Shown: positions 27,765 to 37,143 of the stretch, one piece after another
How positions within the stretch are numbered: position 1 is the stretch's first letter
Layout of the letters: each line of letters opens with the position of its first letter
Source: a virus
Reading direction: 5' to 3' (one strand)
IMG/VR virus record: IMGVR_UViG_3300025687_000113
Coordinates: 1-39,768 of that record
DNA: 39,768 nucleotides
Program-made: the position numbers and the translations under genes
The notes under the pieces: model-generated
Database searches by the model: none
The model's input: the letters and a program-made list of their open reading frames with translations, nothing else
Told to the model about the DNA's origin: nothing

Positions 27765-30694
27765 TTAACTATAACCTGCAATTCTCTTTCGGCTGTCATA
27801 CAAACGCCATCAGGGTGTTTAGTATCAAAGTAATCAATGTTCAACAAATAATTACCGGCAGTTGCCCCTGAATCAGAAAGCCTTACGTTAAACTTTCCAC
27901 CCAAAGGGCTTAAGTCAAAGCTTAACGGGTTATCAATTTTATTAAGGGTAAATGTAGAATCCCCTATAAGCGTACAAATTATATTTGTTGAATTATTCAG
28001 CTCGAACGCAATGCCGTCATTGTAAAATTGCACCTGAGACCAATTGTCGCTTAATGCTTTTGTTTTTGTTCTATATGGGTCACCATAAAACTTAACAAAC
28101 TGTACAGAAGGGTCAAATATTGCTTCAAGTTCTTCTGCTGCTGTTAGCGTATTAATTAAAAACGAATCGCTAACGCTTCCGTTTTCGTTTACCCCTTGAA
28201 CCGTTATAATGAAAGGGCTTGATGCGTCGTCTGTATTTGTAAAAACCCCGCCTAGTCCTGTTGCTGTTTGTATTATTCCAGTTCCAGCGGGCAAACCTGA
28301 TACAACATAACTTGTTGCGCCGCTTATATAATTTGAAAACGTTACGCTTACCGGGGAACCTATAGCAAACGATAAATCGGGAAAGCCAGCGGTAAGGGTT
28401 GGCGTTGTTGCCTGTGTTACTGTTGCAATAAATGTTCCGTCAGTACTTCCGTCTGAGTTTGTAGCTCTTACTGTTACTGTGTACGGTGAGCTATTAAAAT
28501 CAGAGGAGTTTGGCGTTCCCGTTATTATTCCTGAATTGTTTATAGTTAAGTTTGAGCCTATTGGAATATTCAAAAGACTATAACTAATGGCGCCAGTAAA
28601 ATATACGCTAACGTCAAGAGTGAATGCTTGCCCTACTGTAAGAGACTGGCCTGTAATCGGTCCAGAAAAAACCGGCGGCGCGCTTGCGCTGATCGTTGTT
28701 GTAAATGTTTGCCACGCGCTGGAGCCATCAGCGTTTGTTCCCCTGGCACGCATTGAATAAGGGCTATTTGTAACTGATAGCGCGTTTGGCGTTCCCGTTA
28801 TTGCTCCAGTTGTTGAGTTAAAGGTTATTCCGTATGTTGCAAGCGTTGCGGTTGCGTCTGATCCATCAATTTGTAATTCATATGAGGTGCTATTGCCTAT
28901 ATACTCATTAAGAGATAGCGAAACAGGCACGTTTTCTTGCCAGCTTCTATCAGTTAATGTTTGCAATATTGTTGGAGGATTTATTCTATAAACCAACAAG
29001 TCAAAGGCTATAGAACTTGAACCGGTGGCATTTGTTGCCGTTACCGTAAGTGATTGTGTTTGAGTAGTTCCCGCTGCGCCTGTTGAATCTACAGTGGTGT
29101 TTGGCGTTCCAGTTAAAACACCCGTTGTCGAATTAATACCAACAACCCCGGAACCTGACAAAATACCAGATATTGAATAGCTATTTGCATCAGTTGCGAA
29201 TGCGCTTAAATCAATACTAAAAGCAGACCCCGTTGAAACGTTTTGATCAGGTATTGATGACCAAACCGGCGCCGTCCCTGTCGCTATTGTTGATAACACC
29301 ACGGGGCCTTCGAGCGTTCGCCCGCCGTGTTGATCTTCTAAACAAAGAAAAATCCAATAACCGGCGCCCGCTGTTGGCAATCCATTTACCGTAACAATTT
29401 CTTCAACCGTCGCGGCTTGTTGTTGAAGACCTGAATCAAAAAGCGCTGCGTTACCGTCTGGGCCTTGTCCCGCCATGACTTGCGATTTAGTCGGCGTGCC
29501 AAAACCGCGAGGTATTGCAATCAAACGATAATCACCATTAGCGCCTGCCACCTCTGAACCCTCATCAGAAGTGAACCGCATTTGGCCGCCGCTAGTTGTC
29601 GAGCTATTCGGCACGACTTCGAGCGGGCTAGTTAGCGTTGGACCTGTACCAGTTAGCGTTACAGAAAAGGGGCCTATTCGAGAATATCCGGCGCTCTTGT
29701 CTCTAATATAAATCCCATCAACTTTAACTGACCGTGTTCCGTTTACCGTCATCAACCCGTCCGAAGCAAACGATACTGTCCGGGTGTTTCCTGCGGCATC
29801 TGTTACAGTTAATGGATAATCAACTTGATCACCCGCAAGTAAATCAGAATCCGTTATAGCGGCATTGAGCGGTGAGTCTGGGTTTAGTCCACCATAACTA
29901 ACATCAAGCGTTGTTACAGTGTAACCAGAGCGAGCGATACTAAAAACAATAACTGCGGTATCTGTCCCACCTGCGCCATCATTTACAGTAAACGTAGATT
30001 CTACCGTTTCTTCGTAAAAGTATACGCCCTGCACGTTTGACCCAGTGAGATTAATACCAGAAGGCAAGACATCTACAGAATAAGACAGCGTATCTCCCAC
30101 GTCGGGATCTGTTGCTGCAATACTAAATAGATCAATATCTCCAACAGTAGCAACCACATTAGAAACGCCGCCGAATGCTGGCGCCGTGTTTGCTCCGCTT
30201 TGCGTATAACTGAGTCCCTCAATTGCTCCTGTGGAGGCAATGATGTGCCATACCGTATAAGTGGCATTCGCGCCAGTAAATGAGCCATCAGGAGCAATTG
30301 AAATCGTGTTAGGAAAAACTATCTGGTCGCCCGCAACTGGCGTTGTTGTGAAAGTCATCGGACCTGAATAGCTTGTAAGTGTGACATAGCTAAAGCTGTC
30401 AGTTATATCTGTGTCTAGTTCTACGGATGTGGAAGCACTCTTGCCTGCTGCCCTAACATGGCTTACCGCTTGTATGGCGCCAGTTGCCGCAACAATATGT
30501 CTTACCGTATAAGACCCAACCGGGCCTTCTATGCTGCCATCGTTAGCGACAGTCAATCCAGTAGGGTACTCGATTTGATCGCCAGAAACCGGTGTTGTTG
30601 TCCACGTTATAGAACCGGCATAACTCGACAGCGTTATAACGTCGCGCCCTATATTTTCTTGTAGCGTAAACGCTGAGCTAGTAGCTGTGGCCAT
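27761..30694 (-). CDS. Giant Ig/cadherin-repeat protein, 977 aa
   Basis: The protein has no signal peptide. Its N-terminus holds two similar repeats (SGDQIEYPTGLTVANDGSIE and AGDQIVFPNTISIAPDGSFT). A cadherin-like domain (ATDPDVGDTLSYSV) follows, then several putative Ig (He_PIG-type) repeats marked by TTGVLTGTPN, TTGAITGTPN and NSGIITGTPN. The C-terminal domain (about residues 855-977) is different. Such repeat proteins decorate virions or form fibres that bind carbohydrate surfaces. Its place beside gpZ and gpW suggests a virion protein on head, neck or fibre. Confidence 0.65.
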   Translation of the reverse strand: MATATSSAFTLQENIGRDVITLSSYAGSITWTTTPVSGDQIEYPTGLTVANDGSIEGPVGSYTVRHIVAATGAIQAVSHVRAAGKSASTSVELDTDITDSFSYVTLTSYSGPMTFTTTPVAGDQIVFPNTISIAPDGSFTGANATYTVWHIIASTGAIEGLSYTQSGANTAPAFGGVSNVVATVGDIDLFSIAATDPDVGDTLSYSVDVLPSGINLTGSNVQGVYFYEETVESTFTVNDGAGGTDTAVIVFSIARSGYTVTTLDVSYGGLNPDSPLNAAITDSDLLAGDQVDYPLTVTDAAGNTRTVSFASDGLMTVNGTRSVKVDGIYIRDKSAGYSRIGPFSVTLTGTGPTLTSPLEVVPNSSTTSGGQMRFTSDEGSEVAGANGDYRLIAIPRGFGTPTKSQVMAGQGPDGNAALFDSGLQQQAATVEEIVTVNGLPTAGAGYWIFLCLEDQHGGRTLEGPVVLSTIATGTAPVWSSIPDQNVSTGSAFSIDLSAFATDANSYSISGILSGSGVVGINSTTGVLTGTPNTTVDSTGAAGTTQTQSLTVTATNATGSSSIAFDLLVYRINPPTILQTLTDRSWQENVPVSLSLNEYIGNSTSYELQIDGSDATATLATYGITFNSTTGAITGTPNALSVTNSPYSMRARGTNADGSSAWQTFTTTISASAPPVFSGPITGQSLTVGQAFTLDVSVYFTGAISYSLLNIPIGSNLTINNSGIITGTPNSSDFNSSPYTVTVRATNSDGSTDGTFIATVTQATTPTLTAGFPDLSFAIGSPVSVTFSNYISGATSYVVSGLPAGTGIIQTATGLGGVFTNTDDASSPFIITVQGVNENGSVSDSFLINTLTAAEELEAIFDPSVQFVKFYGDPYRTKTKALSDNWSQVQFYNDGIAFELNNSTNIICTLIGDSTFTLNKIDNPLSFDLSPLGGKFNVRLSDSGATAGNYLLNIDYFDTKHPDGVCMTAERELQVIVK

Positions 30695-30710
30695 TATGTT
30701 CCTCTGCTAT

Positions 30711-31700
30711 TTATGCGTCGTCTAGTGTGGCCGTTACATTGCCGAACAATAAAAAATTACCCGAACTACCCGCCGAAGGAAGGTTAGGAACAGTGCCCGT
30801 AAATGTTCCCGTGCCGTCTCCGGCTGAGTCATCGATGGTTATAGTTACGTCTAAGCTGTTCGTCCCATCAGTTAAAACCAGTGGGGACGTGGGCGCTGTT
30901 CCTGGCGTAAATCCTGAATAGCTGCCGGATATTGTTCCGCCTGGAACAATAACGGCTTGATCAATTGTTAATGCCGTGTTTGATACTTCGCTTAGTAATA
31001 TAGCGATCGATACCGCCGCCTTGTTACCTGTAGTATCTGTATCGTCGTTAGGGTAGGTTATTGTGGTAGTAACTGACGTTGAATCATTTAATAAAGGGTT
31101 AAAGTGATACGCAGATTGTTTTGTTGTTACTTGCTCCGAGAGCCACCCTAAGCCATGCGCATGTGGATTAACTAAAGCATAAAGGCTTGTACCGCCAGTG
31201 TGGCTGAAATTAAAGTCGCCCCCTGAATTATCAGACGGGTTGGTGATAACCCAAGCGATAGCTGTTTTTCCAGAATTGGCGCCAAAATTATGCGTTAACG
31301 TAGATTCGCCGCCGCCGTTGTTTGCATGGGTAAGTAAGTTGTAATCCGGGTTTATACCCTGATCAGCACCAAACGCAGCAAAGCAAATCACCGGCCTTCC
31401 ATTTGCCAGCGGTGTCATAGTTATATTGTTTGCACCTGCCGGGATATCAGCTTCTTTTATATACCATAAACTATATAGAGTTGCTTTGTAATTGTTTAAA
31501 TATAAAGCCGGGGAAATTAACTGCGTGGCTGCTTGGGCGCCATAAGATATCCCAGTCAAGCGGTTAGCAGTACTCTGATCACCCCGTCCAGTCACAAGAA
31601 AGAAAAGTATTCGATTGCTTCCAGCGGGTGCAGTGTAAAGACTGTCACCGTTAGCCGGATCTCCACGCCGAACTGTATAATCAGAAAACGTAATAGCCAT
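30711..31700 (-). CDS. Beta-sandwich virion-type protein, 329 aa
   Basis: Residues about 1-225 form a beta-rich domain (GDSLYTAPAGSNRILFFLVT, GTSLYALVNPHAHGLGW) of the kind seen in phage appendage or lectin-like proteins. The C-terminal 90 residues are an Ig-like domain (TIDQAVIVPGGTISGSYSGF to GNVTATLDD). No signal peptide is present. It lies in the extra block, one base overlapping the upstream secreted gene. It may assist adsorption; no enzyme motif is visible. Confidence 0.55.
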   Translation of the reverse strand: MAITFSDYTVRRGDPANGDSLYTAPAGSNRILFFLVTGRGDQSTANRLTGISYGAQAATQLISPALYLNNYKATLYSLWYIKEADIPAGANNITMTPLANGRPVICFAAFGADQGINPDYNLLTHANNGGGESTLTHNFGANSGKTAIAWVITNPSDNSGGDFNFSHTGGTSLYALVNPHAHGLGWLSEQVTTKQSAYHFNPLLNDSTSVTTTITYPNDDTDTTGNKAAVSIAILLSEVSNTALTIDQAVIVPGGTISGSYSGFTPGTAPTSPLVLTDGTNSLDVTITIDDSAGDGTGTFTGTVPNLPSAGSSGNFLLFGNVTATLDDA

Positions 31701-32125
31701 TACTGAACCTCAAAAGTGAAATTTGAACGCGGGGAAATCCAACCATCAGCGGCCACCGCCTCGACATACCCTTCGTGGCTTCCCGTAGAAAAGTTACTTG
31801 TCACGCCAGCATAGTTCGCCGGTACAATTATAACCTCGTACTCTGTATCGCCTACCAATCTATGCCGTACCTCGTAAACATATAGCGTTATTGGATCTCC
31901 GTTTGAATCCGTAACAACCGGTGACCATCTTATTGTTGCGTTGTTAGTGTCCGCGGTTATAGGGTCGAATACATCACCAAATATTGGCTGCTCGCCATCG
32001 GCAACAGCATCAGAAACAAGATTTCCATTATCAACCCTTCCTGGTGTGACGGTATCTGTCACCTCTAAAGCGTAAGCAATTACCGAAAAAACCAGACCAG
32101 CAAAAAGCAAAGCGTTTTTTATCAT
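31700..32125 (-). CDS. Secreted fibronectin-III-like protein, 141 aa
   Basis: A signal peptide (MIKNALLFAGLVFSVIAYAL) is followed by one beta domain with a fibronectin-III-like strand pattern (ATIRWSPVVTDSNGDPITLY, YEVRHRLVGDTEYEVIIVPA, FSTGSHEGYVEAVAADGW). It overlaps the cytochrome-like gene by 4 bases and should be translated with it. A periplasmic partner of that protein is the simplest guess. Family not recognised beyond the fold. Confidence 0.55.
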   Translation of the reverse strand: MIKNALLFAGLVFSVIAYALEVTDTVTPGRVDNGNLVSDAVADGEQPIFGDVFDPITADTNNATIRWSPVVTDSNGDPITLYVYEVRHRLVGDTEYEVIIVPANYAGVTSNFSTGSHEGYVEAVAADGWISPRSNFTFEVQ

Positions 32126-35100
32126 GGCGTACTCACTGACACGGTTGCTGGTTGCGATGGGGTCACAATAGGCGCTTGCGCTGTGAATCTTGACGTTATT
32201 GTCTCAGTGTTGCCAGAATTATCGTCAACAGTAACGCTGAACACGTAGGTATTGCCTACTGACAAGGCTGGCATATTAGCCTTAACAATCCCACGCTCGT
32301 CTCTATCAAATGACGTGATATTTAAAACAGTACCCGGCGTTGACGTATCGTAATAGCTCAAAGATAACGTGGCCCAATTTACGCCAGACTGAGCATCTGT
32401 GACGCCTACCCTTATTTTTTGGTTTATCGGCGCTGAACCGTTTTGTGGGCTGTATATATGAAGCGCTGGTAATTGATTATCGTCCTCATAACCAAAACCG
32501 TCGGTGCTTACCCCTGGATAATTTATCGGTAATCCTAGATCAACCCACCTCGCGATAGTTCGCTTTTCTTCAAACGTTAGCGACAATGCTGGGTGTGCGT
32601 CTGGGTAATCAACGTCATCCCCTCGTGTGGCGTTTGTTCTCCCGTCCAAGCGCTCACCCCACGCCACCCACACAAACTGTGACATGCGGGCTTGCGGGCT
32701 TCTTATCCATTTTGATACTTGTGGCTTTATATAATCGTAACCGCCTGACTTTGTAAGACGGGGCCATACTGCGTCGCCGTCATCCAATATTAGGGCCGAA
32801 CCGGACCCGCCTGCAGTGTGGCACGCTACACACTTGGCATCAATTATTGGCTTTACGTCTCGATTATATTCGATATCCCACGAGCCGCCGGTCTTTATAT
32901 CTACGCCGCCATTTTCTGAAATAACCGGCACCCTATCTCCTGTCAAATCCCAATATGAATAAGCGATCATTTCGTCTGTGTCAGACAAACCTGAAACGCC
33001 CGTTATCGGCATACCTTTACCAGCTTGTGTTGTTTCAAAATCAAGTTGCGTGGTGTCTGTGCTGTGTACGTGACAACCGCCGCAATCCGTTCTTTCTTCG
33101 CCTGGTGGAAGGCTGCGCCACACTGTCTCTGAATAAAGAGTCATGCCGTTAGCGTCTAATGCCTGAATTGTTGTTGGTGTGTCACTCGGTATTTTTGCCC
33201 ACCAGCTTGTATCATTGTTGCCCTGTCCGTCGATAGTCGATTTGTGTGTTAGCGGGAACTCGCCTAGAATTTCCCAGCTCTCATCATGAACAGCCGCAAA
33301 TCTTCTTGGCTCTCTGTTTTGCCTTGAGTCTTCTTGATATAACCCCAGACCTGAGTTTGATGTACCTGTTAGAATGGGGGAAGTAAAGGGTATCTCAGGG
33401 ATTGCTAGAATTCGAACCGCATGAACGTCTTCATCATTAAATAGACCAACCTCTGTTCCGAATATTGCCCATTCGCCGCCGTGAAGCTCTCTTTGAATGT
33501 TGTTTTTAAATCTATGGTCGTGATATGTCTCACGATTAATCATAGAGCTTGTGCCAATCATAGCGGCTGCTTCGCCTTTGGCTACGTGTTTCGAACCGGC
33601 TTCTTTTCTGACGGAAGGGATAACATCGGGCGCAGACTGGCCGAAAACATCACTATATGGGACCAATGCACGCGGCCATATCTCATTGTATGAAGGATCG
33701 TCTATCATTACTGCAAGCTGGTTGGCGTCTTCGGGATCTGTTACAGAAGCCGTCTCCGCATTTTTGAATAAATAAATCCCCGACTTTAGCGCTTCGCATC
33801 TTGACCCATTGGGATACGGATTAGAAAGCCCGAACCTAGTGCCATCTGGTTGCCCTGAGCATGCTGGCGGGTTGGAAACTGCTGCGGCATCGCATAAAAC
33901 ATAACACCCTGCATCAAAAACATTTACATAGCCGGGGCTGTACGACACAAGCATGTGCCCGCTTTTCCCCCATGATGGATAGGAATATTTGCCCTCTCTA
34001 TCATCCCCATAAGGAACATCTAAACCGCTTCTGCTTGGCATATCGCCATTTTCTGAGTGAGGCGTTATGACCCATACATTATCTGCGTTTGGCCTATCAA
34101 GAAAGCGCTTACTCCATGTTGATGTTATGTTCTTAACTTTTTGCTGTGGAAAATTCCCAGGCAAAAAAGATCCGTTGTGCGGTGCTACGTCATAGCGAAC
34201 CAAGGCACCGAAACCAAAGTCATAAGACGGATAATACCAACTTACAACAATGTCCTCGTTTGCTAACTGTGTTATAAAATGATTAACATTTTTTGCGTGG
34301 TCGTGCGGCTCGGTAAACTGCTGTAGGTTTGACCCGTCCGGGTGCATAGTAAAAAGCTCTGTCATCGCATACCGAAACTTATGCGCGAAGTCTTGCCATG
34401 TCGAAAACATGATCCGGCCGTCTTTAAGCTGCATGGGATGCTGTATCATGCTCATGCCGCTTTTTTCTATTTGAAGCATGTTTGATAGTTCCGGCGTGTT
34501 CATTGTGCCGTCATGGTCGTCTATCGTGTACATATGCTGAACCGAACTATCCATATGAGTCGTGCCAGTTTTGAACCCAATGGTGCCCGCACGGTTGCTC
34601 GTGAAAAGTATCTTACCGTTTGATAACGGAACCGGGGCCATATCACGGATAAGCCGGCACCCTATGAAATTAATACACGTGACTAAATCGTCTTCTGGGT
34701 CCGTGTTGCCGGCATACTTTGACGAGTTATAATTGCCTGGAAATGTTAGCTGAACCTCTGTGTATGGCGCTGTGCCGCTTACGTCCACTTTATATATATA
34801 TCCTGCGGCATACTTACCAGCAATTGCCTTTGGTATCTGACCATCGGACGTTGGTATATCAATTATTTTTGAATAATAAACCGTTGTACCGTCATAACTG
34901 ACGTATGGGTCCATTACTGAACATGTGGCATCACAATCGATAATCGTTTCTGTTGATCCGTCCGGCTTCAGCCTCATAAGATCAGCGCCGCCTAAAATCC
35001 TATATGGTCTTTCGCCCTGCGGAATGTCGCCCTCGTTCAGATTTATAGGATAATTCACGTAGATAATGTCGTAATCAACACCATGATCTTGTGGTGCTGC

Positions 35101-35151
35101 ATGGGCAAAACACGCAATAAACGCAATGCAGAAACATATAATCTTATTCAT
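32122..35151 (-). CDS. Secreted dihaem cytochrome c with beta-propeller (HzsA-like)
   Basis: The 1009-residue protein starts with a signal peptide (MNKIICFCIAFIACFAHA). Residues about 55-500 form a PD40/TolB-like beta-propeller (blades such as LMRLKPDGSTETI, LSNGKILFTSNRAG, LKDGRIMFSTW, ELFTMHPDGSNLQQF). Two haem-c motifs follow: CGGCH (690-694) after LPPGEERTD, and CVACH (774-778) after RDVKPIIDAK. The final 110 residues are Ig-like. Propeller followed by two c-haems is the plan of the hydrazine synthase alpha subunit and its relatives in non-anammox bacteria. The gene sits between phage genes with one- to four-base overlaps, so it is part of the late operon. Electron-transfer or oxidoreductase activity is inferred; the substrate is unknown. 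Confidence 0.8.
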   Translation of the reverse strand: MNKIICFCIAFIACFAHAAPQDHGVDYDIIYVNYPINLNEGDIPQGERPYRILGGADLMRLKPDGSTETIIDCDATCSVMDPYVSYDGTTVYYSKIIDIPTSDGQIPKAIAGKYAAGYIYKVDVSGTAPYTEVQLTFPGNYNSSKYAGNTDPEDDLVTCINFIGCRLIRDMAPVPLSNGKILFTSNRAGTIGFKTGTTHMDSSVQHMYTIDDHDGTMNTPELSNMLQIEKSGMSMIQHPMQLKDGRIMFSTWQDFAHKFRYAMTELFTMHPDGSNLQQFTEPHDHAKNVNHFITQLANEDIVVSWYYPSYDFGFGALVRYDVAPHNGSFLPGNFPQQKVKNITSTWSKRFLDRPNADNVWVITPHSENGDMPSRSGLDVPYGDDREGKYSYPSWGKSGHMLVSYSPGYVNVFDAGCYVLCDAAAVSNPPACSGQPDGTRFGLSNPYPNGSRCEALKSGIYLFKNAETASVTDPEDANQLAVMIDDPSYNEIWPRALVPYSDVFGQSAPDVIPSVRKEAGSKHVAKGEAAAMIGTSSMINRETYHDHRFKNNIQRELHGGEWAIFGTEVGLFNDEDVHAVRILAIPEIPFTSPILTGTSNSGLGLYQEDSRQNREPRRFAAVHDESWEILGEFPLTHKSTIDGQGNNDTSWWAKIPSDTPTTIQALDANGMTLYSETVWRSLPPGEERTDCGGCHVHSTDTTQLDFETTQAGKGMPITGVSGLSDTDEMIAYSYWDLTGDRVPVISENGGVDIKTGGSWDIEYNRDVKPIIDAKCVACHTAGGSGSALILDDGDAVWPRLTKSGGYDYIKPQVSKWIRSPQARMSQFVWVAWGERLDGRTNATRGDDVDYPDAHPALSLTFEEKRTIARWVDLGLPINYPGVSTDGFGYEDDNQLPALHIYSPQNGSAPINQKIRVGVTDAQSGVNWATLSLSYYDTSTPGTVLNITSFDRDERGIVKANMPALSVGNTYVFSVTVDDNSGNTETITSRFTAQAPIVTPSQPATVSVSTP

Positions 35152-35435
35152 CAGTACCCACCAGACATATAGACTGCCCTAGCTGCCGACCTAACTGGTA
35201 TGCCCGGCTCTACTTTGCACAGATCCCATACTGCCGCGAAAAAAGACGCTTGAGACTTACCATCTGTTTCGCCTGACATGGCCTCAAGAAAGCCAGACAG
35301 ATATTGCGAGTAAAACGCATGTTCGTCTGGGCTTGCATCTATAAAGCCGCCGCAAAACTCCCAAGGCTGCGTGTAATCCTCAGAAAACGCCATAGGAGAA
35401 AATAACATAACCATTGCTAAGATTAACGTTTTCAT
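35151..35435 (-). CDS. Small secreted protein, weakly Rap1a-immunity-like, 94 aa
   Basis: A signal peptide (MKTLILAMVMLFSPMAFS) precedes a helical domain with two Cys (EFCGGFIDAS, WDLCKVEPG) and the pattern YLSGFLEAMS ... CKVEPGIPVRSAARAVY. Rap1a/Tai-type immunity proteins share a signal peptide, a Y(L/V)xG helix and a Cys followed by PxGxxxxxxxxxVxxY. The likeness is suggestive only. It overlaps the cytochrome-like gene by one base. An accessory or maturation subunit of the cytochrome is an equal alternative. Confidence 0.5.
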   Translation of the reverse strand: MKTLILAMVMLFSPMAFSEDYTQPWEFCGGFIDASPDEHAFYSQYLSGFLEAMSGETDGKSQASFFAAVWDLCKVEPGIPVRSAARAVYMSGGY

Positions 35436-35436
35436 A

Positions 35437-37143
35437 TTACGCCCCCAGCGCCACGGTGCTAACGTTTGATAAATTATCTATTGTTGTTTCGCCCGCTGAC
35501 TTATCCACGAACGCGCTTGCGCCACCGTCAAGGTTTAACAGCGTTATGCCGGGGTGATATACGTTTTTTGTGGCGTTGGTGTCGTTTTCGTTCCAGAAGT
35601 GACGTGGAAAATCAGAGCCGTTTCTTGTGACTTTCGGATTGTCTAGCCAATATACCGTTGGCGACACTCCGACATCTGACCGTAGGTTAACGCAGTAATG
35701 CGCACCGGATTGTCGGCAATTTGAAAAATCAAATGTTGTGTTTGATCCAATAACAACAGCGCCAGCGTTAACGTCGAAGGGCATTTTTACGCCGTGTACT
35801 GTGACGTTACTGTGAATTAGTTTTGCATATTTACCAACAGCAATTCCACGGTCGGCATCTGTAAAGCTGCAATTATCGAGATACACAACAAGCTCGTCGG
35901 CGCTTGCTCTGTCTACAATATCAAGCACCTCGGCGTTATCACCGCTGTTTTGTATATCCCTAGAATGAAAGTCAGATATTTTTACTTTATTAATAATTCC
36001 TGAAGCTTTTCCGTGATCAACGTTTGATACTCGTATGCCGCCAACGCCACCTATTGATCTAATGTTGCTGATAGTCTCGTTATAACTTCTGCTTTGGTGG
36101 GTTATTCCTAACGTATCTGCTCTGTCTCTCACCGGATAATGAGCGGTAACATCACATACTAAACCGTCTGCGCCCTCTTCGTGTGTGTCTGTTGCGCACC
36201 CATAAGAATAATAACTATCAACGCCGCGGCACACAAAATTGGTTGGATATCCACGCTGGTGCCATGTGGTAGTGTTATTATTATTACCGTCTGTAGTAAA
36301 AGCTGGGTGCCTGCAATTTAAAACTACCGCGTGAGTAGCGGTGCAATTGTCGTTCATACCGTACTGGCTAACGCCGTATGAGTAGCCGTTATAATCAGCA
36401 TTGTTATGTGCGTTATACATTGCATAGTGGTGTACTTGGGCATCAAAACAGCACGTGTGCATTATGAACATCGCCCACGGTCTATCATAAGATGCCCTAG
36501 TAACCCTAGGATGGCAGAAACCTTCAAAATAAATACAGCGCTCCCTAACTGTTATATTAGTGTCGTCGGGGTCGCCATTTGGCACTACTTTGACGCCATC
36601 AATTTCAAATTTTCTGGTTTTATCTAATTTACGAACTCGGATGTTTGTTGTCCAAAGTGAGGGGCGCGCCAATGGCTTGTTAGTGCTAACAACTAGGCTT
36701 GTTTCATCTTGTATTACTTGCTTAATTTCCCCGAGATAACCGCCGCTTTTTGAAGGGTTTCCGTCGTCGCTATACACTGCTATGACGTCATGAGCGACTA
36801 TCCCTAGTGTGCTTGCTAGCGTTAGCTCTGATGTTTTTGTGCGTCCTACGCTGCCAAGCGCGTGAGTTGCAACTACCTCTGCGCTGGCGTTGGCAGTGTT
36901 GCGCACGTCAATGCATCGCGCGTCATTGTCTTGGGCCAAATTCAAATCTTTAAGCAAAACATCATCAGTTGCGCCCAGTGAACCACGCTGCCCAAAGTTT
37001 CTAAGCAGGGCCAGCGTACCCGGCGCTTGGGTGACTCTATTCCCCTGATTTGCTGAGACAAACTGCTCAAGTTCAACAGCCATGTCTGTTGCGCCTGTCG
37101 GGTCGCTGGGTACCCAGATAACTGAACCATACGGCATGATCAT
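35437..37143 (-). CDS. Beta-helix tailspike-like protein, 568 aa
   Basis: The protein begins like a spike (GSVIWVPSDPTGATDMAVEL). From about residue 190 to 480 it shows repeated short strands with Asn/Asp/Gly turns (RHPAFTTDGNNNNTTTW, GGIRVSNVDHGKASGIINKV, SFTDADRGIAVGKYAKLIHS), a right-handed beta-helix as in pectate-lyase-like phage spikes. There is no signal peptide. A polysaccharide-binding or depolymerising role is plausible. It overlaps TerL by 4 bases, an unusual place because spike genes normally follow the tail tip gene. Confidence 0.65.
   Translation of the reverse strand: MIMPYGSVIWVPSDPTGATDMAVELEQFVSANQGNRVTQAPGTLALLRNFGQRGSLGATDDVLLKDLNLAQDNDARCIDVRNTANASAEVVATHALGSVGRTKTSELTLASTLGIVAHDVIAVYSDDGNPSKSGGYLGEIKQVIQDETSLVVSTNKPLARPSLWTTNIRVRKLDKTRKFEIDGVKVVPNGDPDDTNITVRERCIYFEGFCHPRVTRASYDRPWAMFIMHTCCFDAQVHHYAMYNAHNNADYNGYSYGVSQYGMNDNCTATHAVVLNCRHPAFTTDGNNNNTTTWHQRGYPTNFVCRGVDSYYSYGCATDTHEEGADGLVCDVTAHYPVRDRADTLGITHQSRSYNETISNIRSIGGVGGIRVSNVDHGKASGIINKVKISDFHSRDIQNSGDNAEVLDIVDRASADELVVYLDNCSFTDADRGIAVGKYAKLIHSNVTVHGVKMPFDVNAGAVVIGSNTTFDFSNCRQSGAHYCVNLRSDVGVSPTVYWLDNPKVTRNGSDFPRHFWNENDTNATKNVYHPGITLLNLDGGASAFVDKSAGETTIDNLSNVSTVALGA

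Noticed and set aside
32122-35151. Interpretation as bacterial chromosomal contamination or chimeric assembly
   Set aside because: Start-stop overlaps with the flanking genes on both sides and the uniform operon direction argue for a true phage gene, although read support should be checked.
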